NCBI GenBank assembly: GCA_005889285.1
Contig: VBFF01000058.1
Location: 1 to 7,101, forward strand
Direction of reading: 5' to 3'
Origin: Chloroflexota bacterium
Lineage (GTDB): Bacteria; Chloroflexota; Dormibacteria; CF-121
Length of the DNA stretch: 7,101 nucleotides
Both the position numbers and the translations under genes were made by a program. Shown piece after piece: positions 1-5,441 of this stretch. Below the pieces are notes generated by a model, which did not search any database, had not been told where the DNA came from, and saw only the letters and a program-made list of their open reading frames with translations. How positions within the stretch are numbered: the stretch's first letter is position 1; every line of letters starts with the position of its first letter.

Positions 1-871
1 CCCGGTGATCGGCGGCCAGGCGCACCACATCATCGGAAACGGCGGCTTCCGGCGGCCAGACGCCGCGCGGCCGGCGCCCGAAATGGCGGCGATGCGCCTC
101 CAAGCCAAGGCGCAGCTGCTCGGCCGCGTCGTCGGCATGCGTGAACATCGCGCGCGGCATCTTGAGGTCCGGCCGTGCGACGCGCGCGATGCCAAGATCG
201 GCGATCAGTGGCAGGATGGGATGGTAGTAAGGGCTCGTGATCAGCTCGGCCTGCCCTCGCTCTTCGAGCTCCCGGTATTTGGGGAGCACCTTGCGGAGCA
301 GCTCGAATTGCAGCCGCAGGACGGGCTCCACGTCAGCGTCCGAAAAGAATCGGCCCTTGGGGACCAGCTCGGCAATCTCCGGATTGCCCTCGATCGCCTC
401 CGGGCCGATCCACGACAGGTTGAACCACACGAGCAGATCGCGCAGCTCGGCGTCGGAGAACAGCGTTGCCAGGCCAGCGGCCGTGAGTGGTCCCGCCTGC
501 TCCCGCTTGCGCACCAGCTCCAGGTAGCGCGGATACTGGCGCACCCGCCGGATCTGGCTCGACTCGGTCATCCAGCGCGCGATGAAGGCTCGCTCGTCGG
601 CGCTGAGTTCCGACACCGGACGGCGGGCCAGCTCCATGTAGACGTCCTCGACGCCGCCGTCGGCATAATCCTGGATCTGCTCCACCAACGCCGGCACCAG
701 GTTGAACGTCTGCTTGAGGTCCGGGTACGAGTCGAGCAACGCCGGCATCTTGTAGTAATCCTTGGCGGCGCGCAGCCGAACCCAGGGCAGCAGAAAACTG
801 TTGCTCAGGTCATCCTTGTAATAAGGCTGGTGCATGTGCCAGACGAAGGCCACATGCAGCGGGCGCGTCAC
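1..871 (-). CDS. GH57 glycoside hydrolase (COG1449-like alpha-amylase/alpha-mannosidase type), N-terminal 290 residues, cut by window edge
   Basis: Translation from 871 gives 290 residues before the window ends. Near the N-terminus is the GH57 region-1 signature HMHQPYYKD (HQP at residues 14-16), followed by LPWVRLRAAKDYY (28-40) and TFNLVP (55-60). SPYYHPILPL lies at 213-222 and GVWPPEAAVSDD at 270-281. The Glu at 275 in the WPPE block aligns with the GH57 region-3 catalytic nucleophile. The general acid of region 4 would lie beyond the edge. Members act on alpha-glucans by a retaining mechanism as hydrolases, branching enzymes or transglycosylases; the specificity cannot be set from this part. 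No signal peptide is visible, so it is probably cytoplasmic. The GTG start is forced: an in-frame TAG (887-889), the stop of the preceding gene, sits only five codons upstream. No clear Shine-Dalgarno is present. It follows the membrane protein gene by 15 bp, probably in the same transcript. Confidence 0.9.
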   Translation of the reverse strand, partial: MTRPLHVAFVWHMHQPYYKDDLSNSFLLPWVRLRAAKDYYKMPALLDSYPDLKQTFNLVPALVEQIQDYADGGVEDVYMELARRPVSELSADERAFIARWMTESSQIRRVRQYPRYLELVRKREQAGPLTAAGLATLFSDAELRDLLVWFNLSWIGPEAIEGNPEIAELVPKGRFFSDADVEPVLRLQFELLRKVLPKYRELEERGQAELITSPYYHPILPLIADLGIARVARPDLKMPRAMFTHADDAAEQLRLGLEAHRRHFGRRPRGVWPPEAAVSDDVVRLAADHR

Positions 872-886
872 GGGGAAAGAGTCTAG

Positions 887-1534
887 CTAACCGGCCGCTT
901 TTTTTAGCGGTTCCGGAAACACAAGGTTGAACACGTACCGAAGGTGCGGCGAGTACTCGATGGTGATCTTGTCACCGGGCCGCAGGCGATCGAAGGTCTT
1001 GCGATTGACGCGGAAGGCTTCCGCCCACAGCTTCTTGGTCATCACCCGATCGCCTGCCTGGACGGCGACGCGGTAGGTGCGGCCGAAGAGTCCCACGTCC
1101 CGCCGCATGCCCACGACCAGGCCGACCATCGAGCATCGCCGCGCGGCGAGGTCGAGGCCGCTGCGGACGAGCACGATGACGCCGACCGGGACGACGGTGA
1201 AGGACGTCGCGAGGGTGAACATCATCGAGTACTCGAGCCAGCGGGCCACGGGGTGCGTGACAGCCTCCGCCAGCTCCGGCCCGACGATGAAGAACGCGAG
1301 GCACCCGAGCGCGATGGAGATAAAGCCGAGCGCGGCGGACATCGTGGGCGGTTCCCCCCGGCAGATGGTCCAGAGGTGCCACTTGACACGCGGCCGCATG
1401 GGGCGGCCGTCCGGTCCGACGGCGATCGTCAACTGACCCCATGGCATGGAGCCGCCGACGAGCCGCAGCAGGAGCAGCACGCCGATGGCCACGGCCAGCA
1501 GAGCCGGAAACGGAGGCACGTGCAAGGAAGGCAC
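887..1534 (-). CDS. Unrecognised membrane protein, three predicted TM helices and a C-terminal soluble domain
   Basis: This 215-aa protein matches no family I can name with confidence. Hydrophobic segments at about 9-26, 65-87 and 102-124 look like transmembrane helices. The loop at 30-62 carries PDGRPMRPRVKWHLW and CRGEPP. After a basic turn, residues 138-208 form a compact mixed segment (GRTYRVAVQAGDR, then RVNRKTFDRLRPGDKITIEYSPHLRYVF) that reads like a small beta-rich domain, loosely reminiscent of DUF3592-type proteins; that resemblance is weak. Start GTG at 1534 is taken because the hydrophobic N-terminus follows directly; a second GTG lies at codon 6. There is no well-spaced Shine-Dalgarno, but a TATACC hexamer ends 6 nt before the GTG, so it may be leaderless. 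It lies between the receiver gene and a GH57 gene and may share their regulation. Function unknown. Confidence 0.8.
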   Translation of the reverse strand: MPSLHVPPFPALLAVAIGVLLLLRLVGGSMPWGQLTIAVGPDGRPMRPRVKWHLWTICRGEPPTMSAALGFISIALGCLAFFIVGPELAEAVTHPVARWLEYSMMFTLATSFTVVPVGVIVLVRSGLDLAARRCSMVGLVVGMRRDVGLFGRTYRVAVQAGDRVMTKKLWAEAFRVNRKTFDRLRPGDKITIEYSPHLRYVFNLVFPEPLKKAAG

Positions 1535-1554
1535 CCCTGCGGTATAACCGGGGG
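1535..1554 (-). promoter_or_regulatory. Possible -10 element for a leaderless GTG start at 1534
   Basis: On the minus strand the hexamer TATACC (1546-1541) is followed by six bases and then the GTG start at 1534. That places a likely transcription start at or next to the GTG. No Shine-Dalgarno is well placed and no convincing -35 hexamer is seen. This is inference from spacing alone. Confidence 0.35.
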
Positions 1555-1577
1555 CGCGGGTCGACCTTGCAGCCGTT

Positions 1578-1594
1578 GAATACGACTCGTATTC
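1578..1594. promoter_or_regulatory. Perfect 17-bp palindrome, candidate operator
   Basis: GAATACGA-C-TCGTATTC is a perfect inverted repeat with 8-bp arms around one central base. It is AT-rich against a GC-rich background. It lies in the 65-bp gap between the receiver-domain stop (1600) and the membrane-protein start (1534). If transcription begins near 1534, its centre falls at about -52, a position suited to a dimeric DNA-binding regulator. In RNA the arms could also form a 7-bp stem with a 3-nt loop. No other copy was found in the window. Confidence 0.5.
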
Positions 1595-1595
1595 G

Positions 1596-1608
1596 GGGGT
1601 TAGACCCC
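1596..1608 (-). terminator. Small GC hairpin spanning the receiver-gene stop codon
   Basis: GGGGT (1596-1600) and ACCCC (1604-1608) are complementary with a 3-base loop. The TAA stop of the upstream minus-strand gene overlaps the structure, and the 17-bp palindrome follows at once. There is no T-rich tract, so intrinsic termination is uncertain; it may protect a 3' end or attenuate. Confidence 0.3.
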
Positions 1609-2016
1609 TGGCGGGGCCGTCCGGGCACTGGCGTACTGGCGGACCTTGTCGCGCAGCTTGGGCAAGGGGTCGGTCTTCAGAAAGTACTCGTCACAGCCGG
1701 CCTTTTTCGCCTCTTCGGGGGTCGCCATCCCGGCGGTGTAGACGATCACCTTGATGTCCGGCGAGTAGGGGCTTTCGCGGATCTTCCGGCAGAGCTGCAG
1801 CCCGTCGATCCCCGGCATCTGGATGTCGGCGACGACCACCGCCGGCTGGTAATCCACGCAACACTTCCAGGCTTCGTGACCGTCTTTGGCCTCGATCACC
1901 TCGTGGCCATCCAGCTCGAGAAGCGTGCGCAGCATCGTTCGGATGTCGAGGTCGTCGTCGGCGACCAGGACGGGTGGTTCGTCATTGGTCGGAATAGAGG
2001 CGGGGACGCCACTCAA
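1600..2016 (-). CDS. Stand-alone receiver-domain response regulator (CheY-like), alternative start inside the longer frame
   Basis: Starting at TTG 2016 gives a 138-aa protein that is almost entirely one receiver domain. VLVADDDLDIRTMLRTLL (residues 16-33) holds the acidic pocket, and VVVADIQMPGIDG (60-72) holds the phosphoacceptor D64. T94 in VIVYTAGM and K114 in YFLKTDP complete the conserved set. There is no DNA-binding or enzymatic output domain, so it would signal through protein-protein contacts. The start has a strong GAGAGGGG Shine-Dalgarno (2030-2023) spaced 6 nt from the TTG. A TAGAAT -10-like hexamer (2050-2045) lies 28 nt upstream. These signals are hard to explain if the domain is only the tail of the GH57 protein. 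No partner histidine kinase is visible in the window. Confidence 0.6.
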   Translation of the reverse strand: MSGVPASIPTNDEPPVLVADDDLDIRTMLRTLLELDGHEVIEAKDGHEAWKCCVDYQPAVVVADIQMPGIDGLQLCRKIRESPYSPDIKVIVYTAGMATPEEAKKAGCDEYFLKTDPLPKLRDKVRQYASARTAPPGV

Positions 2017-3306
2017 CGGAGTCCCCTCTCGTCCATCCTTTCGAATTCTAGCGGCCGTCAGGCCGCCGCGCTTTCGCGCGCAAAGCGCAACGCCGAGGGT
2101 AAGTCGCTGTGTAACTGGCCTCAGACATACTCGGACGTAGACGCGCTGCTGTTCTCGAAGAATGCCCAGGCCGCCGAGCTCCCACCATTCGTCGGGAGTG
2201 AAGTAGGCGGAGACCTCCGCCTGGGCACCGGCCTTGGAGAACCACTGGATGAGATGCAGGTTGTCCGACTGGAGCAGCCACATCGCGATGTCGATCAGGT
2301 GCGGGTGCTTGGTGAGCTTCGCCTTGTTGTAGATGTGGTGCATCAGCCGGAAGATTCCCTGTTGCGCCTCATTACCAAGGAAAAAATCCATGCCGCCGTC
2401 TCCGGCCCAGGTACATCCGTACTCAGGGAGCGGCATTTCGTGGGCATCCTTGAAGGTCGCGATGGCCTCCGACGGCGATAGATAGCGCATCTTGTTCTTG
2501 GCGAAGTCGGCGTGGAGCGCGTGCATGAACGGAAAGATGCCGGAGTCAGCCCGGTGGTGCTCGCCAAAGGTCTCGAAGTCCCAGGCGAGGAAGACGAACT
2601 CGCCCATCGCCTGTCGGACCCAGGTCGCGTAGGTGTCGGCCATCAGTGGCCAGCCGTTCCACTGCCGGTTACTGAAGCGGTAGCCGACGTCGTCGCTCAG
2701 CTCGTAGTGGCGGGTAAAGAGCCGCATCTCCTCGTTGGGATAGCGGTAGAGGTGCGTCGGTTCGCGCCAGCCCATCACCCAGGGCCGGCCATCCATGACG
2801 GCGCCCCGAAAACCGCTCAGCTGTAACTGGAAGTACACGTCGTTGGACATGAACATCTCGGTCGTATCGGTGACGGTGATCGTTTTCTGGAAGGTCTCCT
2901 CGAGTTGGCGCTTGCCCCACGCCATGCGCTCGGCGAAGGCCGCGATGTCCAGATAGAAGATGAAGGAGTGATAGGGCTCGACCGCGATCAGCTCGACGTT
3001 CTCGTGGCTGACGAGCTTCTGGAAGCCGGCCAGCACGTCCGGGCCGAAACGTCGCATCTGGAGCAGGAGTGAGATGGAGAAGCCAAGGGAGATCTTCATC
3101 CCCTTGTCCACCAGCGACTGGAAGAGCTCGGTGGCCGGCCGGTAACAGTACTTCGACACCTTGTCGAAGTAACGCCGGTCCATCTGCTCGTCGAAGATCA
3201 GCGCATCCATCTTCTCCGGCGAGGTGCCGCGCGGAATCAGCTGGGCCGGCAGGCGGACGCGCCGCGGCTGGTGCGCAACCATGTAGATGACCAGGTTGTT
3301 AGGCAT
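1600..3306 (-). CDS. GH57 alpha-amylase-type glycosidase reading in frame into a response-regulator receiver domain (apparent fusion, 568 aa)
   Basis: Residues 1 to about 390 are a GH57 catalytic region. HQPRR (12-16) is region 1, TTEMFMSND (148-156) is region 3 with E150 as predicted nucleophile, and WDFETFGEHH (242-251) is region 4 with D243 as predicted acid/base. YLSPSEAIATF (275-285) is region 5, and a helical tail follows. No signal peptide is seen. Archaeal GH57 amylase-like proteins of this type are roughly this length. Residues 391-430 are unlike any domain. Residues 446-560 are a CheY-like receiver with acidic residues D450-D452, phosphoacceptor D494, T524 and K544. ATG 3306 overlaps the stop of the glycosyltransferase by 8 nt and has AGAGGA 9 nt upstream, so translation is coupled. 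The linker (2017-2136) has rare codons and two hairpins, and the receiver has its own ribosome site. I therefore suspect two genes joined by a lost stop; the GH57 call is firm, the fusion is not. Confidence 0.75.
   Translation of the reverse strand: MPNNLVIYMVAHQPRRVRLPAQLIPRGTSPEKMDALIFDEQMDRRYFDKVSKYCYRPATELFQSLVDKGMKISLGFSISLLLQMRRFGPDVLAGFQKLVSHENVELIAVEPYHSFIFYLDIAAFAERMAWGKRQLEETFQKTITVTDTTEMFMSNDVYFQLQLSGFRGAVMDGRPWVMGWREPTHLYRYPNEEMRLFTRHYELSDDVGYRFSNRQWNGWPLMADTYATWVRQAMGEFVFLAWDFETFGEHHRADSGIFPFMHALHADFAKNKMRYLSPSEAIATFKDAHEMPLPEYGCTWAGDGGMDFFLGNEAQQGIFRLMHHIYNKAKLTKHPHLIDIAMWLLQSDNLHLIQWFSKAGAQAEVSAYFTPDEWWELGGLGILREQQRVYVRVCLRPVTQRLTLGVALCARKRGGLTAARIRKDGREGTPLSGVPASIPTNDEPPVLVADDDLDIRTMLRTLLELDGHEVIEAKDGHEAWKCCVDYQPAVVVADIQMPGIDGLQLCRKIRESPYSPDIKVIVYTAGMATPEEAKKAGCDEYFLKTDPLPKLRDKVRQYASARTAPPGV
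2017..2050 (-). promoter_or_regulatory. Putative -10 element and Shine-Dalgarno for the receiver gene
   Basis: On the minus strand TAGAAT (2050-2045, five of six matches to TATAAT) is followed by a short leader containing GAGAGGGG (2030-2023), which sits 6 nt before TTG 2016. No good -35 is seen; the preceding bases are the GC hairpin. The identical hexamer precedes the gene starting at 6938. Confidence 0.45.
2051..2066 (-). terminator. GC-rich hairpin between GH57 and receiver regions
   Basis: GCGGCC (2051-2056) and GGCCGC (2061-2066) are perfectly complementary around a 4-base loop. It directly follows a second hairpin (2068-2088) in minus-strand order and is followed by TAGAAT rather than a T tract. 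The structure is typical of an intergenic 3' end and unusual inside a coding linker. Factor-independent termination is not assured. Confidence 0.4.
2068..2088 (-). terminator. Hairpin with 7-bp perfect stem downstream of the GH57 catalytic region
   Basis: GCGCTTT (2068-2074) and AAAGCGC (2082-2088) pair around a 7-base CG-alternating loop. Only one base separates it from the next hairpin. The tandem arrangement lies about 50-70 nt past the last recognisable GH57 residue, where a 3' untranslated region would be expected. Confidence 0.4.
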
Positions 3307-4606
3307 CGCTTTCTATCCTCTCAGACGGGATGCTCAGCCCCTGCTTCAGGGCGACGAATTCGAGGCGTTGCAGGAAGATGTCGATCACCCGCTGCCAGGT
3401 GTAATCGCGCGCCGTCCGCTGGGCGGCGATCCGCAGGTTGCGGGCGGTGTCCGGATGCGCCGCGAGGTGATTGACGTAGGCGACGATCTCGGCCGCGTCC
3501 TCGGTCTCGATGACGATCGCGTTCTTGAACGGTTCGGCGTATTCCTCACCGGTCGCGCCGACGAAGGCGACGCCACCGGAGGCCATCGCCTCGAGGCCCA
3601 CCAGGCCGAATGGCTCGTGCCCGCTGTTCGCCAGGGTGGCGGTCGCCGACGCGTACAGCACCGGGAGGAGGTCGTCGGGCAGGAAGGCCGTCACGTTCCA
3701 GATGTCGGCGTCGGCGTTGTCCCGCAGCGTTTTCGCCAGCCCGGCGACATCTTCGATGCGGGTGGACAGCGGCGCCACGCGGAGGCCGCGCTGCTGCGCA
3801 AAATCCAGGACCTCACCGCCGAAGGGTTCGAGGCCACCGCGCATCAGCAGGCGCGTCGTGACCCCCCGTTCTTTCAGCTGGGCGACGGCGGCGATCGCCT
3901 GGTGCCAGCGCTTGTCCGGGCTGAAGCGCCCGATCTTGAAGAGGAACGCCGGCGCATTCACCGCGGCGCGCACCGCGCGCACCTGCGCCTGGCTCACCCG
4001 GGCGATCATCGACCCGGGGATCCCATTGGGCACCACGATGGGGTTGACACCCCAGCGCCACATGATGTGTTTCATGTAACGGCTCACCGTCATCAGGGTG
4101 CAGACGAAGGCGAGCTGTCCCCAGTTGATGCGGTGGAAGGCGAAGTGGTTGTTCGCGTTCCAGAGGAGAAGGCAGCGGTCGCGAAGCCCGGCGAAATAAA
4201 GCGCATCCGAGATCAGGCTCATGGCGTGCGCCAGGTGCCACTCCTCACCGAGCACGACCACGGTTTTGCCACGCTCGATCGCCGGCCTGATGTAATCCTT
4301 GACCAGGGCGTCCGGAAGGCTGCGGTTGAGATCCGCGACCTTGTCATCCTCGCCGTCGTAGACGCCGACCCGGTGATAGCGGCTGATCCACTGACTCCAG
4401 CGATGCAGCCACAAGCGGCCGTCGAGTGCGCTCTCATCGGCGGGAAGCTTCGGGTCGCCGACGAAGAAGAGGTGCGTCTCGAAGCCGCGCTCGGCCAGCG
4501 CCCGCGAGAGTTCTTTGACGCGAACGCCCAATCCGCCCGCCTGCGAGTACTCGTCGGGGCCCTCGAAGGAAAGCAGGATGAAGGTGGTCTGTTCCGGCTC
4601 GAGCAT
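3299..4606 (-). CDS. GT-B fold glycosyltransferase (GT4/GT5-like)
   Basis: This 435-aa protein has the two-lobed layout of retaining GT-B enzymes. The N-terminal lobe opens with FILLSFEGPDEYSQAGGLGVRVKELSRALAERG, where the GGLG turn (24-27) corresponds to the KxGGL nucleotide-sugar loop of glycogen synthases. Here the Lys position is not Lys, which argues against a true GlgA. The C-terminal lobe has FKIGRFSPDKRW (223-234) and the EX7E donor-binding motif in SGHEPFGLVGLEAMASGG (328-345), with E331 and E339. Length is normal for the family. It probably transfers a sugar from a nucleotide donor in the cytoplasm; donor and acceptor are not readable. ATG 4606 shares one base with the phosphatase stop (TGATG) and has GAGGG 7 nt upstream. 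Its own stop overlaps the GH57 start by 8 nt. This tight packing implies a shared pathway with both neighbours. Confidence 0.92.
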   Translation of the reverse strand: MLEPEQTTFILLSFEGPDEYSQAGGLGVRVKELSRALAERGFETHLFFVGDPKLPADESALDGRLWLHRWSQWISRYHRVGVYDGEDDKVADLNRSLPDALVKDYIRPAIERGKTVVVLGEEWHLAHAMSLISDALYFAGLRDRCLLLWNANNHFAFHRINWGQLAFVCTLMTVSRYMKHIMWRWGVNPIVVPNGIPGSMIARVSQAQVRAVRAAVNAPAFLFKIGRFSPDKRWHQAIAAVAQLKERGVTTRLLMRGGLEPFGGEVLDFAQQRGLRVAPLSTRIEDVAGLAKTLRDNADADIWNVTAFLPDDLLPVLYASATATLANSGHEPFGLVGLEAMASGGVAFVGATGEEYAEPFKNAIVIETEDAAEIVAYVNHLAAHPDTARNLRIAAQRTARDYTWQRVIDIFLQRLEFVALKQGLSIPSERIESDA

Positions 4607-5433
4607 CAGGAAACCCTCACTCGCAAGAGCTCGAGCGCGTAGGCATGAATCTGGCGCGACAGGGAGGCCAGCAGGGTGGTCCGCGCGTCCAATCGCACGG
4701 AGACCGAGTCGACCGACCCGCCGCCGAAGTCGGTGGCGGTCCCGCCGGCCTCGCGGAGAATGAGGAGCGGCCCGGCGAGATCGAACGATCGCACTGGGGC
4801 GGGCGTTACCTGGAGGGCGACCCCACCGGCCGCGGTGTGACAGAGGTTGAGCGCCGCCGAGCCCAGCTGACGAACCTTTTCCGCATGCGCGAAGATCGGC
4901 GCAGCTCGTTCCCGCGGCTCCACGCCGGACGGCGCATCGAACTGGACGAGGGGGATGGACCGTCCGTCAAAGGCCGCAGGCGCGGGCCGCAGCGGCTCAC
5001 CCCGGTAAAACGCGCCCGCTCCGGCGATGGCGTGGTATTCGTCGCCGGTCACCAGGTTCTGGACATAGCCGAGCCGGACGTCGGAGATCCGGTCACCCTC
5101 AGTGAAAGCCAGCACGACCGCATAGTACGGCAGCCCCATCTTGGCGTTGAAGCTCCCGTCCAGCGGGTCGGCCAGCACCAGCGGTTCGCCCCCGAAGTCG
5201 CGCTCGCCGAGCTCCTCCGAGATCAGCCGGAAGCGCAAGCCGCTGCGATAGGCTTGCTCCAGGTGGCGGACCACGATGTCTTCGGCGAGCTGATCGAGAT
5301 AGATGGTCCGGTCGCCACCGGCACCGAGGCCGATCTCTTCTCGTGCGGCGGGCGTGCCGGCAAGCGGCGGGATCGTGGCACGGATCTCCGCGGCGATGGC
5401 CCGGAAGACAGGAAGCCAGGCTTGTGAGGTCAC
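4606..5433 (-). CDS. Inositol-monophosphatase / archaeal FBPase-like phosphatase
   Basis: The 275-aa sequence has the Mg2+-dependent, lithium-sensitive phosphatase superfamily motifs. GDRTIYLDQLAEDIVV (40-55) is the first metal-site helix region. RLISEELG (69-76) carries E73/E74. LADPLDGSFNA (87-97) is the DPxDG(S/T) motif with D89 and D92. RSFDLAGPLLILREAGG (215-231) corresponds to the WDxAxG motif with D218, where Phe replaces the usual Trp. It should hydrolyse a sugar or polyol monophosphate (inositol-1-phosphate or fructose bisphosphate in characterised relatives) in the cytoplasm. GTG 5433 is the first possible start because a TGA precedes it directly. No Shine-Dalgarno is seen. It is the first gene of the coupled phosphatase-glycosyltransferase-GH57 run and starts back-to-back with the mannosyltransferase. 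The true substrate may be a phosphorylated product made by the partner glycosyltransferase; that is inference. Confidence 0.93.
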   Translation of the reverse strand: MTSQAWLPVFRAIAAEIRATIPPLAGTPAAREEIGLGAGGDRTIYLDQLAEDIVVRHLEQAYRSGLRFRLISEELGERDFGGEPLVLADPLDGSFNAKMGLPYYAVVLAFTEGDRISDVRLGYVQNLVTGDEYHAIAGAGAFYRGEPLRPAPAAFDGRSIPLVQFDAPSGVEPRERAAPIFAHAEKVRQLGSAALNLCHTAAGGVALQVTPAPVRSFDLAGPLLILREAGGTATDFGGGSVDSVSVRLDARTTLLASLSRQIHAYALELLRVRVS

Positions 5434-5441
5434 TCAGTAAC

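Noticed and set aside
5..886. Long plus-strand open frame (293 codons) covering the left edge
   Set aside because: It is antisense to the GH57 gene, whose minus-strand translation has clear family motifs (HMHQPYYKD, SPYYHP, GVWPPE). The plus-strand product is rich in Arg, His and Gln with no domain, as expected for a GC-rich shadow.
950..4553. The 10-bp palindrome CGAGTACTCG occurs three times (950-959, 1226-1235, 4544-4553)
   Set aside because: All three copies encode Glu-Tyr-Ser with the same preferred codons inside genes, so codon bias explains them better than a binding site.
3287..4642. Plus-strand 451-codon open frame opposite the glycosyltransferase
   Set aside because: The opposite strand encodes a convincing GT-B protein with an EX7E motif. 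The plus-strand frame has low-complexity Arg/Asp/Gly-rich content and no recognisable motif.
5343..5441. Longer N-terminus for the mannosyltransferase starting at 5343
   Set aside because: The extra residues are Arg-rich with no family character and lie opposite the conserved N-terminal helix of the phosphatase. Starts at 5424 or 5442 have Shine-Dalgarno-like sequences and fit better.
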